A DNA stretch of 64,000 nt from Ascidiaceihabitans sp029251465 (GTDB lineage Bacteria; Pseudomonadota; Alphaproteobacteria; Rhodobacterales; Rhodobacteraceae), in NCBI RefSeq assembly GCF_042932805.1, contig NZ_CP170633.1, positions 682,001 to 746,000 of the forward strand. The letters run 5' to 3'. The notes beneath the pieces are model-generated. The model did not search any database and was not told where the DNA came from. It saw only the letters and a list, made by a program, of their open reading frames with translations. Position 1 is the first letter of the stretch. Each line of letters starts with the position of its first letter. The position numbers were made by a program, and so were the translations under genes. This document shows positions 7,182-15,398 of the stretch, one piece after another.

Positions 7182-8699
7182 ATGGAACTTTACAAACAAG
7201 CCAAAGATCGCACTTTTGTATGGTCGGATGTTTTTGAATTCAACGACAAAGCAAAGATAAACACCATAGGACAATCCCTTTTGGGCGACTATGCCCTGAT
7301 GCCGCCGGTGACAGAAGCGGCGTCCCTGATTGAAAATGGAGCTGACGGGGATGAGGCCGATTATACCTCAAGCATAGCATTGCAAGCGGTCGAAAGCGGA
7401 TTAACGTCACGTGGTGTCGGGCTTCAAGATCTCAGCCCAAGTGATTGGGCCGTGTTTGAAACTGCAGCAGTCCAGATCACCGGGGTCCTTAATTCTGACC
7501 TTGAGACCACTGACCAGGTTATTGACCTCTACGGTGATGATTTAGACATTACATTGGTTGACGATTTCACAGCTCTTGATGGCACGGCGCTAGACGGCGC
7601 GGCGGTTGTCGACACCGACGAAATTATCCTCGATATTGGCCTTGAGGGTGATGATTTGCGCGCTGCATTGGCAGAAGAAGTCGCCGAAACCGCGTACCAG
7701 AACGTCTTTGGCGACGTGTCGGTGGGTGACTTCGGGGCCGAAATCGTTGCCGCTCTGAGCGGTGAGGATGAAGATGTCATCGCCACATTTGCCGACGTCG
7801 AAGAGACCGATACTGTTGAGACCGAGTACGGCACCGCTGAGGCGACTGACGCGGCCGCGCTCGCTGTTTTTGCCGAAACCCTGACCGAGCAAAACGCGGC
7901 ATTGGGCGGGAACGCTGAGATCACAAGCATCGAATTCAGCACATTTGACGACTATTATCCCGAGTCGACCACCCCAAATAATCCCGAAGACGGCAACGCC
8001 TTTGGCGCAACTGCCGACAGCACATTCGGTTATTCCGGAGCATGGGATGACGGGGAATTGATTTTTGACGACAGCACAACAGTCGATTTGGATGGGGACG
8101 GAAATTATACCGAACACATGAATTGGGCGATTGTGAACACCGATGAAACGACAGCAACTATTCTGGATTATGACCACGAGAACTACGAATTGCTGCCAAT
8201 AGCAGAGCTGTCAGAGTCCTTTCTGGCCAACAACTCGCCGGCCTCCACGACGTGGGTTGCAGAAGAAGGGGAATCCTACTCGGTTTCGGACGAGATTAAC
8301 TGGTCCACGTCGGTTGAGGGCGGTGTGTCGCTAAACGGGTTTTCCGGTTCGGTGTCTTCAACAACGGGTGGCAGCCTGTCCGAAACGACGACGGTGACAT
8401 CCAGCACGCAGGCTCGCCGCAAGGTGAGTGTGGAGGCGGATGATTACGAAGATGGGACCTTGGTCTCATACGGGTTTCACGCCTTAAGCTCGGATGCCGT
8501 GATTGAGGACGAATACACAATCATCGGGTACACGTCCGATTCAGACACATCTAGCTACAACGTCGGGCTTCCATCGGAGAGCACGTCGATTGCGGTCGAG
8601 GCCTATTTCACGATGGACATCACAGAATCCCAGACAATTGAGGATTTCCTTGTCGGGGTATTTGCAACAGATGTTGCATACGATCTACTTGTCGTTTGA
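7182..8699 (+). CDS. Very acidic protein with metalloprotease-like and toxin-like segments
   Basis: This 505-residue protein begins at ATG after AGGAAAG. It is extremely rich in Asp, Glu, Ser and Thr. Around 121-200, ITLVDDFTALDG, DTDEIILDIGL and EEVAETAYQNVFG resemble, by eye, a domain of large bacterial secreted proteins where EELGHA and GDEGEIFAAL normally occur; here no HExxH-type zinc site remains. Near 303 there is a DLDGDGNY calcium-loop-like motif. Residues about 366-410 alternate Ser/Thr with hydrophobics and Gly (INWSTSVEGGVSL, FSGSVSSTTGG), as in the membrane-inserting strands of aerolysin/ETX-type toxins. No signal peptide is evident. A broken inverted partial copy lies at about 9130-9385. 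Confidence 0.6.
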   Translation: MELYKQAKDRTFVWSDVFEFNDKAKINTIGQSLLGDYALMPPVTEAASLIENGADGDEADYTSSIALQAVESGLTSRGVGLQDLSPSDWAVFETAAVQITGVLNSDLETTDQVIDLYGDDLDITLVDDFTALDGTALDGAAVVDTDEIILDIGLEGDDLRAALAEEVAETAYQNVFGDVSVGDFGAEIVAALSGEDEDVIATFADVEETDTVETEYGTAEATDAAALAVFAETLTEQNAALGGNAEITSIEFSTFDDYYPESTTPNNPEDGNAFGATADSTFGYSGAWDDGELIFDDSTTVDLDGDGNYTEHMNWAIVNTDETTATILDYDHENYELLPIAELSESFLANNSPASTTWVAEEGESYSVSDEINWSTSVEGGVSLNGFSGSVSSTTGGSLSETTTVTSSTQARRKVSVEADDYEDGTLVSYGFHALSSDAVIEDEYTIIGYTSDSDTSSYNVGLPSESTSIAVEAYFTMDITESQTIEDFLVGVFATDVAYDLLVV

Positions 8700-8957
8700 A
8701 CGTCCTTCGACCACCTGAAAATGGTTGTTTTTATTGTCCAAATTCGTGCGAATATGAGACGTGCCCGCGTCTCGCGTATTGATTGTGATGCTCTATCTTC
8801 CAGGCAAGGACGAGAGCATCATAAAATCTCGCACTGATCATCGTTCATTCTTCCGCCGGCTTTCAGTTTCGCCCTAAGTTTCGCCCTAAGTTTCGCGTAA
8901 CAAATGCAACCCGGTTGGCCGCAAATGATAGCAGGGATCGCTTGCGGGAGAGGAGGA
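8700..8957. other. Gene-free stretch
   Basis: No supported gene. The only structure seen is the short tandem repeat at 8867-8890. Confidence 0.4.
8867..8890. repeat. Tandem duplication of a 12-base unit
   Basis: TTTCGCCCTAAG occurs twice in tandem, followed by a partial third copy (TTTCGCG). It lies in the decayed spacer between the acidic protein gene and the inverted remnant and is probably a slippage duplication. Confidence 0.7.
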
Positions 8958-9443
8958 TCACGTCACTTCACACGAAACGCTCTTCATTTTCCGCGTCTCG
9001 CGACACGTATAAAGAACCATGGCCGATGACATACAGCACCTTGCGGCTGTGACCCGACCCTTTGTTCCTGCCCGTGCCGGTCTACCGCTCTGAGCGACAC
9101 CGTTGAGCGACGCAAGGCCAAGCATGGGGCGCTTAATTTCGTCGGTCTCGATAGCCGACGCGCCATCAAGAGCTGTGAAATCATCAACCAATGTGATGTT
9201 CAGGTCTTCTCCGAACACATTGTTGATATCCGCAGTGGTGTCGATGTTGCGCACAGTCAAACTGGATTGGAAAGCATCTTGCACGGCGCTGGTGGTGAAA
9301 ACTGCTTTTCCGACGATGTCTTCGGCTAGGGATTCCTCGGGTGTCACACTGACCTGATCAACCGCAGACGACGCCAGATATGCCCAAGGTTTTCTGACGT
9401 GCGGCATTATTGCGTATTTGCCACCGCACAACAAAACTGTCAC
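8958..9443 (-). pseudogene. Inverted partial copy of the acidic 505-residue protein
   Basis: The minus-strand frame contains LNITLVDDFTALDG, then IETDEI, matching LDITLVDDFTALDG and VDTDEI of the gene at 7182-8699. Recognisable similarity spans about 9130-9385. After DEI the similarity stops abruptly and unrelated sequence follows (LGLASLNGVAQSG). No signal or toxin-like C terminus is present. A different minus-strand frame at about 8988-9060 (with VLYVIGHGSLYVSRDAE) looks like another gene's last residues, so the area is a mosaic of remnants. It is most likely a broken paralogue left by duplication and inversion. Confidence 0.65.
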
Positions 9444-9680
9444 ATGCGCCGGTCGCTGGATCTAGCGCGTTTAGACGCTTTTGCCCAACGCGCACCCCGT
9501 GCCAAAGGCAATGCCAGCATACCTTGCACAGCAAATGGTCAAAATACCGCTTTTGACGCATTTACTACGCTTTCTCGGCTCAAGTGTCGTTTTTGGCTCG
9601 AATCTCGAACGGTTTTAGTGCTTGTCTGCGCGTGCCGAGCCTCTTTGAAGAGAGTGATTGGCCAAAATAGGGAGAAAACA

Positions 9681-10649
9681 ATGAAAAATATGGTAATCGC
9701 CGCGGGTTTCGCCGCAGCAACATCAATGGGCGCAACAGCGGCTCAAGCAGATTGTGGTGAAGTTTCGATCACACAAATGGACTGGGCATCTGCCGCAGTT
9801 GTAACGGCTGTGTCCAAGTTCCTGATGGAACAAGGCTACGGCTGCACGGTTCAAGTTGTGCCGTCATCCACAGTTCCAGCCCTCACATCTTTGGCAGAAA
9901 CAGGCGAGCCTGACATTCTGACCGAAGTTTGGGCAAACTCCACGCCATCTTACGAGCCACTGTTGGCCGAAGGTAAGCTGGTCGAATTGGGCAACGTTCT
10001 GTCCGACGGCGGCGTCGAAGCATGGTGGATCCCGGCGTATCTGGCCGAATCCAACCCAGAGCTGACAACATGGGAAGGCATCATGGCCAACCCTGCGGCA
10101 GTCGGTGGCCGTTTCCACGATTGCCCATCAGGCTGGGCGTGTGACATCATCAACAACAACAACCTCAAAGCACTGGACATCGAAGGGTCCGGCCTTGAGC
10201 GTTTCCAGCACGGTTCCGGTGAAACACTGCAAACGTCTATTGCTGCGGCCTATGACGAAAAAGCACCTTGGTTCGGCTACTACTGGGCCCCAACAGCTGT
10301 TTTGGGCAAGTACCCGATGGTCAAAGTTGAAGTTGCAGCATACGACGCAGATGCGCACGCCTGCAACGGCGACGCAGATTGCGCTGATCCAAAAGTATCA
10401 GCCTATCCAGCGTCCAAAGTTGTAACCGCCGCGTCCAAAGCGTTCGTTGAGCGTGAGCCAGATGCAGCAGCATTGATGGCAAACGTGTCGTTCACAAACG
10501 CACAAATGGGCGAAGTTCTGGCCTGGCGCTTGGACAACAACGCATCCTACGACGAAGCCGCCGTGTACTTTTTGTCCAACAACAAAGAGACATGGGCCGG
10601 TTGGTTGAACGAAGACGCGACAGCCAAATTGTCTGCTCTGCTTAAGTAA
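9681..10649 (+). CDS. Quaternary-amine (betaine/TMAO-type) ABC transporter substrate-binding protein
   Basis: This 322-residue periplasmic binding protein begins at ATG nine bases after AGGGAG, and its N terminus (KNMVIAAGFAAATSMG, AQA) is a signal peptide. An upstream in-frame extension to 9399 has no such features. The body is OpuAC/ProX-like: MDWASAAVV, SSTVPALTSLAETG, TEVWANS, a Trp-rich AWWIPAYL, FHDCPSGWACD and WFGYYWAPTAVLG, with aromatic residues suited to trimethylammonium binding. Glycine betaine, choline, TMAO or DMSP are all possible ligands; the sequence alone does not decide. Permease and ATPase genes follow. Confidence 0.88.
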   Translation: MKNMVIAAGFAAATSMGATAAQADCGEVSITQMDWASAAVVTAVSKFLMEQGYGCTVQVVPSSTVPALTSLAETGEPDILTEVWANSTPSYEPLLAEGKLVELGNVLSDGGVEAWWIPAYLAESNPELTTWEGIMANPAAVGGRFHDCPSGWACDIINNNNLKALDIEGSGLERFQHGSGETLQTSIAAAYDEKAPWFGYYWAPTAVLGKYPMVKVEVAAYDADAHACNGDADCADPKVSAYPASKVVTAASKAFVEREPDAAALMANVSFTNAQMGEVLAWRLDNNASYDEAAVYFLSNNKETWAGWLNEDATAKLSALLK

Positions 10650-10667
10650 TCTGGACGTACTAACTAC

Positions 10668-10702
10668 GACCTCTCCGCCCACAGAAGGCGGGGAGGTCTT
10701 TT
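10668..10702 (+). terminator. Hairpin between the binding-protein and permease genes
   Basis: GACCTCTCCGCC pairs with GGCGGGGAGGTC across a short ACAGAA-type loop and is followed by TTTTC. It probably lets most transcripts stop after the binding-protein gene, giving more binding protein than permease. Confidence 0.8.
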
Positions 10703-10720
10703 CAATAGGGGAATACAGAT

Positions 10721-11749
10721 ATGGCCTTTTACGATGGGCTTTTTAACACGCTCGGCCTGAGCGATTGGTGTGCTGGTGGTTCGTCCGCTGCACCCATGTC
10801 GATGGCAGATTTACTCGCGCAAAATTCCGGTGAAGCGACCAAGGGGCCGTTTTTCCCGTTTCCATCGCTGGATAATCTTAACGAAAGCTGTGGCAGCATC
10901 CTGCAATCGCGTGATGTGACCAAAGGTATCGAAGAAGGGTTTTTGGCTGCCAAACCGGCGATGAAATCCGTGCTTGATCCGATCACCCAACCGCTCAGCT
11001 GGTTGCTGGATGGTGCACTGTGGTTGTTCACGACGACGCCGTGGTTCATCATGATCCCGATCCTTGTCGCCATCGCGTTTTGGGCGTCACGTTCGGTTGC
11101 GGTCACGGTGTTTGTGGCCTTTGCGATCGTTTTGATGGGGCTGGTTGACCACTACTTGGTTGCGATGCAAACGCTGTCGATTATCTTTGTCTGTACGGGC
11201 ATTTCGGTTCTGTTGGGCGTGCCCATCGGCATTGGCATGTCGAAATCGGACAGGTTCCAGAACGGGGCGATCCCGATTTTGGATTTGCTCCAGACGCTGC
11301 CGTCCTTCGTATACCTGATCCCGCTGATCTTCTTGTTCTCGGTGACTGAATCCAAACTCTATGGCATTGCGATCATCCTCTACGCGATTGTGCCGGTGAT
11401 CCGCCTGACCAACCTTGGCATTCGCCTTGTTGATCAAGACGTGATCGAGGCGGCAAACGCGTTTGGCATGACGTCCCGCCAAAAACTGCTGGGGGTTGAG
11501 CTACCGCTTGCGCTGCCAAACATCATGGCCGGCGTGAACCAGACCATCATGATGAGCCTCGCAATGGTTGTGATTGCATCGCTGGTGTCTGCACCGGGCC
11601 TTGGTGTGAACGTTCTGCGCGGTATTCGGAACCTTGAATTGGGTGTCGGAATTGTTGCGGGTATCGGCATTGTGCTGTTGGCGGTGATCTTGGATCGCGT
11701 GTCAAAAGCGGCCCTGACACGGGTCGACATGACCCAAGTGAAACATTGA
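10721..11749 (+). CDS. Quaternary-amine ABC transporter permease (ProW type)
   Basis: The 342-residue inner-membrane permease has a cytoplasmic N-terminal part of about 100 residues, then membrane helices from about residue 105. The family-typical stretch GVPIGIGMSKSDR, LDLLQTLPSFVYLIPL and the EAA-loop region (EAANAFGMTSRQKLLGVELPLALP) are visible; the loop contacts the ATPase. It transports the compound delivered by the binding protein at 9681. It is followed by the ATPase gene 12 bases downstream. Confidence 0.9.
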   Translation: MAFYDGLFNTLGLSDWCAGGSSAAPMSMADLLAQNSGEATKGPFFPFPSLDNLNESCGSILQSRDVTKGIEEGFLAAKPAMKSVLDPITQPLSWLLDGALWLFTTTPWFIMIPILVAIAFWASRSVAVTVFVAFAIVLMGLVDHYLVAMQTLSIIFVCTGISVLLGVPIGIGMSKSDRFQNGAIPILDLLQTLPSFVYLIPLIFLFSVTESKLYGIAIILYAIVPVIRLTNLGIRLVDQDVIEAANAFGMTSRQKLLGVELPLALPNIMAGVNQTIMMSLAMVVIASLVSAPGLGVNVLRGIRNLELGVGIVAGIGIVLLAVILDRVSKAALTRVDMTQVKH

Positions 11750-11761
11750 TAGGCGACTGAC

Positions 11762-12802
11762 ATGACACAAGAACCAAAAGTCAGCCTACGGGGTCTGTAC
11801 AAAATCTTTGGCGCGAACGGTAAGGCCGCGCTGAAACATGTCCAAGACGGCATGGGCAAAGAAGAACTGTTGGTCGCGCACAAACACGTGCTGGGCCTGC
11901 AAGACATCAACGTCGACATGCAAGCGGGTGAAATCACTGTTGTTATGGGCCTGTCGGGCTCTGGCAAATCAACGCTGATCCGCCACTTGAACCGTTTGAT
12001 CGAACCCACCGCGGGTGAGATTCTAGTAGACGGGATCGACGTGATGGGTCTGAATGAAACGGGTCTACGCGAATTGCGCCAAGGCAAGATGTCGATGGTG
12101 TTTCAAAAGTTCGCTTTGCTGCCCCATCGCTCGGTGATCCAGAACGCGGCCATGTCTTTGGCTGTGCGCGGCGAGGACGAGGCAACCCAAATGCGCGAGG
12201 CACAAAAGTGGCTCGATCGGGTGGGGCTGGGCGGCTACGAACACCACTATCCGGCGCAATTGTCCGGTGGCATGCAGCAACGTGTGGGCATCGCCCGTGC
12301 GTTGACCGCAAACACCGACATCATGCTGATGGACGAGGCGTTCTCGGCGCTTGATCCATTGATCCGCACCGACATGCAGGACCTGCTGCTCGAACTCCAA
12401 GAAGAGCTGCACAAGACCATCATCTTTATCACCCACGATCTGGATGAAGCGTTGAAACTGTCCGATCACCTCGTGATCCTCAAGGACGGCGCGGTCATTC
12501 AGCAGGGCGAACCACAGGACATTCTGCTGAACCCTTGTGATCCCTACATCGAAGATTTCGTAAGCGACATTAACCGTGCCCGCGTCTTGCGTGCGCGCTC
12601 GATTATGAAACCTTTGGCGAAGGGTGCCAAATACGCAGGCGATTGCCAGATCAACGACAACCTCGAAAGCTTGATCGCGTCCTCGGGTGGTGAAACCAGC
12701 AAAACCTACCGCGTCCTGAACGGAGAAGAGGCCGTGGGTCAGATCGATATGCTGGATCTGGTGCGTGCGCTTGTGCCGCGAATCTCATCGACGCAAGCGT
12801 AA
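11762..12802 (+). CDS. Quaternary-amine ABC transporter ATPase (ProV type)
   Basis: The 346-residue ATPase has a Walker A GLSGSGKST at about residues 62-70, a Q-loop (MVFQKFALLPH), the ABC signature LSGGMQQRVGIARAL and Walker B IMLMDEAFSALDP. The family-typical start is an ABC domain preceded by about 50 residues, and the C-terminal part (about 275-346) looks like the CBS-type regulatory region of ProV/OpuAA. It powers the uptake system. A bidirectional terminator follows. Confidence 0.92.
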   Translation: MTQEPKVSLRGLYKIFGANGKAALKHVQDGMGKEELLVAHKHVLGLQDINVDMQAGEITVVMGLSGSGKSTLIRHLNRLIEPTAGEILVDGIDVMGLNETGLRELRQGKMSMVFQKFALLPHRSVIQNAAMSLAVRGEDEATQMREAQKWLDRVGLGGYEHHYPAQLSGGMQQRVGIARALTANTDIMLMDEAFSALDPLIRTDMQDLLLELQEELHKTIIFITHDLDEALKLSDHLVILKDGAVIQQGEPQDILLNPCDPYIEDFVSDINRARVLRARSIMKPLAKGAKYAGDCQINDNLESLIASSGGETSKTYRVLNGEEAVGQIDMLDLVRALVPRISSTQA

Positions 12803-12853
12803 CCCGCGTTAAGGTCGCGGGCTCATCAGCTTGTTCTGATCAAAAATACTCAA

Positions 12854-12882
12854 AAAGGCGGTGTCAATTGGCACCGCCTTTT
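12854..12882. terminator. Bidirectional terminator after the ABC operon
   Basis: AAGGCGGTG and CACCGCCTT pair around a short loop, with an A run before and TTTT after. It separates the ABC operon from the convergent HAD pseudogene. Confidence 0.85.
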
Positions 12883-12886
12883 CTAT

Positions 12887-13341
12887 TTAATCAGCAACCT
12901 CGGCCGCATGCGCCGCTGCCAAATCCGCCATACAGTTGAACTGGAAATCAACTGTTGGCATGGTTCCGGGGGTCATCGTTGCGCCAAACCCGTCCTTGTC
13001 AAAGCGTCGGTAAATCCACGCATTCGCCAATCCTCAAAAGCGGGCCACTGGCGCGCCGATTGACCATAGGCGACGCATTCTTCCCACGTGACGATCACGC
13101 CCCATTCTTCGGCCAAACGACGTTACACAATTGGCAGTAAGTCGCGGGAAACCGTCGAAGGTGTCCACGCCTGCGCCGTGCTTTCGTAATACGCATGTGC
13201 CTCTAGAATGTCATCACGCTGCAAGGCGCGACTGACCTTGTCTGTCAGCAGCTTAAGACCTGCGATCATGCCACTTTCCCAGTCAATCAGCGTGCCATAG
13301 ACGTCGAATGTCAGGGCTTTGAAACCTGTCAGTTTCATCAT
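12887..13341 (-). pseudogene. HAD type II dehalogenase-like gene, inactivated
   Basis: The start reads ALTFDVYGTLIDWESG, the haloacid-dehalogenase type II nucleophile motif. The frame then hits TAA where a Tyr codon is expected (PIV-stop-RRLAEEWGV), continues in frame to WPAFEDW, and jumps by a large internal deletion to a second frame: ANAWIYRRFDKDGFG through to the normal C terminus FQFNCMADL and TAA at 12887. About 80-100 residues including the core catalytic Lys/Asp region are missing. The gene follows the M24 peptidase immediately and has a good GAGGTGAA ribosome site, so it was its operon partner. Confidence 0.85.
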
Positions 13342-13342
13342 T

Positions 13343-14512
13343 TCACCTCAGAATTGGAAGGTCGGGCGCGGCGCGTTTGGTTAGCAATTCGACACCACTG
13401 TCGTGCACGACGATGTTTTCCTCATGCACCATCATCAGACCCGCGCCGTACCCCAGCGAAGGTTCCAACGTCAGTACCATTCCGTCTTGCAAGACGGTGG
13501 TGTCAAAGGCGGCGTGCGACGGCTGTTCAGTCAGTTGCATCCCCAATCCGTGCCCAAGGCGCCCGATGTCACCACCGCTGTCATCCAGCTCTTTGATCAC
13601 ACTCGACATTGCTGAAAACAGATCGCGGCACGTGTTGCCAGGTTTTGCCGCAGCCAACCCTGCTTCGGTCGCGCGCCACAAAACATCATAGGCCCGCTTG
13701 GCCGTGTCGTCGGCCTGTCCGATGGCCCAATTGCGATCAAAATCACAGAAATACCCATCCCAGACACAGCCTGTGTCCATCATCAGCACATCGCCGGTTT
13801 GCAACGGGCGGGGCGGTGGCGGCGAAATGACATCGATGTACCCACCTGTGTCTGCCGATCCGACCAGATAGGGCACGTCATCGGCCCCAAGCCCTAGGGC
13901 TGTGCGCTTGAATTCACGAAAGGTCTGATCCAGCGGTTGCCCGACGCTGACAAATTCTGGCACGGCGTCAAAACTGGCCGACCCAATCGCGCAAATATGG
14001 CGCAGCTTTTCGATCTCAGCGTCAGATTTCACCATCCGCAGCCCTTGGGTGATTGCCGTTGCGTCCACAACGTTTAGGTCTGGCAGACCCGCCATCAGGC
14101 GTTCCCAATCCGCCAGTGGCATCCGCATCGCGGTCTCGTGGCCTTTGGGCAGGCCGATGCGTTTTAGCGGGTGCAGCAGATCGTGCAGCAGGCTGATGCC
14201 GTCATCGTCCGGGGCAGGCGCGCTCCAGGTGCGGATATCGTCGATCCAGGATTGACGCATCAAGGCCGCGCCAATTTCAGGGATCACGGCGATGGGCTTG
14301 CCAGAGGCGGGAATAAACACGAACCACGGGCGCGTCGGGCTTTGCCAAAACAACGTTTGGAAACCGGTGAAATAGCGGACCTCGGGTTCGCTCAGCACCA
14401 AAATTCCGTCCAGCCCTTGTGCGGCCATCAGCGCTTGCGCCTTTTGCGTGCGCGCCTGAAATTCGGATGCGGGAAACCCGCGCGTAGGTGGAGTAAGATT
14501 TTGCACTGACAT
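13343..14512 (-). CDS. M24-family metallopeptidase (creatinase/Xaa-Pro type)
   Basis: The 389-residue protein has the N-terminal creatinase-like domain (EVRYFTGFQTLFWQ, about 45-60) and a C-terminal pita-bread domain with the metal ligands: MMDTGCVWDGYFCDFDRNW, GHGLGMQLTEQPS, LEPSL and VHEENIVV. M24 enzymes cleave C-N bonds in peptides, creatine or ectoine-like compounds, and some lyse DMSP. It is divergent from the racemase-M20-PLP-M24 operon with a 100-base promoter region between. The inactivated HAD gene follows directly. The substrate is unknown. Confidence 0.88.
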   Translation of the reverse strand: MSVQNLTPPTRGFPASEFQARTQKAQALMAAQGLDGILVLSEPEVRYFTGFQTLFWQSPTRPWFVFIPASGKPIAVIPEIGAALMRQSWIDDIRTWSAPAPDDDGISLLHDLLHPLKRIGLPKGHETAMRMPLADWERLMAGLPDLNVVDATAITQGLRMVKSDAEIEKLRHICAIGSASFDAVPEFVSVGQPLDQTFREFKRTALGLGADDVPYLVGSADTGGYIDVISPPPPRPLQTGDVLMMDTGCVWDGYFCDFDRNWAIGQADDTAKRAYDVLWRATEAGLAAAKPGNTCRDLFSAMSSVIKELDDSGGDIGRLGHGLGMQLTEQPSHAAFDTTVLQDGMVLTLEPSLGYGAGLMMVHEENIVVHDSGVELLTKRAAPDLPILR

Positions 14513-14612
14513 TTCGACCCTCCCAAGCCGTTAATAATCGCAGTTATGCTTGCTTGGCACGTCTGATCGCGTCACACAATAACGGCGTAGCGGTTTTACA
14601 AAGGGTAGCGGT

Positions 14613-15398
14613 TTGGGACAGGCCAGCGACACATCGACACCAATCAAGCGGTTGGCGTTCACGACAGACCAAGGGGCTGGTGCGCGGGCGCGTATTGGTC
14701 TGATGGTGCTGGAATCCGATCAAACGATGGAGGCCGAATTTCGCGTCCTGACCGATCTTCCCGGCGTTTCGATCTATCATGCGCGCCTTGCAAATGACGT
14801 TGATGTCACACCGGAAAAGCTGGCCAAGATGGAGGCGGAGCTGCCCATCGCGGCCGCCCTGATCCCACAAGATATGGGCCTTGCGTCAATCGGATATGGC
14901 TGCACATCTGGGTCCACGATCATCGGCGAAGACCGCGTTGCGCACATTCTGGATGCAGCCCACCCGAACGTGCCATCGACCAACCCGCTGACTGCTGCCA
15001 AAGCTGCATTGCGCGCATTGGGGGTGAAACGGCTGGGGTTGCTAACGCCTTATGCGCCGGATGTGACCACGGCGATGCAGGCAAAATTTGAGGCAGCAGG
15101 GATCAATGTGACCTTGATCGGATCGTTCTATGAACGGGATGATCGGGTTGTCGGACGGATCGACGCGCAATCTATTCTAGAGGCAACTTTGGCCGTAGGG
15201 CGGGGCGATTGCGATGGGGTTTTTGTATCCTGCACCAGCTTGCGCACCACCGGGCTGATTGAACAGGCGGAACAGGTTTTGGGCAAGCCGGTGACGGCGA
15301 GCAATCACGCGCTTGCGTGGCACTTGCTGCGATTGGCTGGCATCACCGACACGCAAACTGGATTTGGTCGCTTGTTCCAGATGCAGGCAGCACTGTGA
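14613..15398 (+). CDS. Asp/Glu racemase-superfamily enzyme (maleate isomerase/EutA-like)
   Basis: This 261-residue protein resembles maleate cis-trans isomerase/arylmalonate decarboxylase and EutA of ectoine loci: GARARIGLMVLESDQTMEAEF, SIGYGCTSGSTIIGE with the first active-site Cys, LTPYAPDVT and VFVSCTSLRTTGLIE with the second Cys, about 110 residues apart as in the family. The start used is TTG after AAAGGG; a later start would cut into the fold. Its stop overlaps the GTG of the M20 gene, so the two are coupled. The actual substrate is not known. Confidence 0.75.
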   Translation: MGQASDTSTPIKRLAFTTDQGAGARARIGLMVLESDQTMEAEFRVLTDLPGVSIYHARLANDVDVTPEKLAKMEAELPIAAALIPQDMGLASIGYGCTSGSTIIGEDRVAHILDAAHPNVPSTNPLTAAKAALRALGVKRLGLLTPYAPDVTTAMQAKFEAAGINVTLIGSFYERDDRVVGRIDAQSILEATLAVGRGDCDGVFVSCTSLRTTGLIEQAEQVLGKPVTASNHALAWHLLRLAGITDTQTGFGRLFQMQAAL

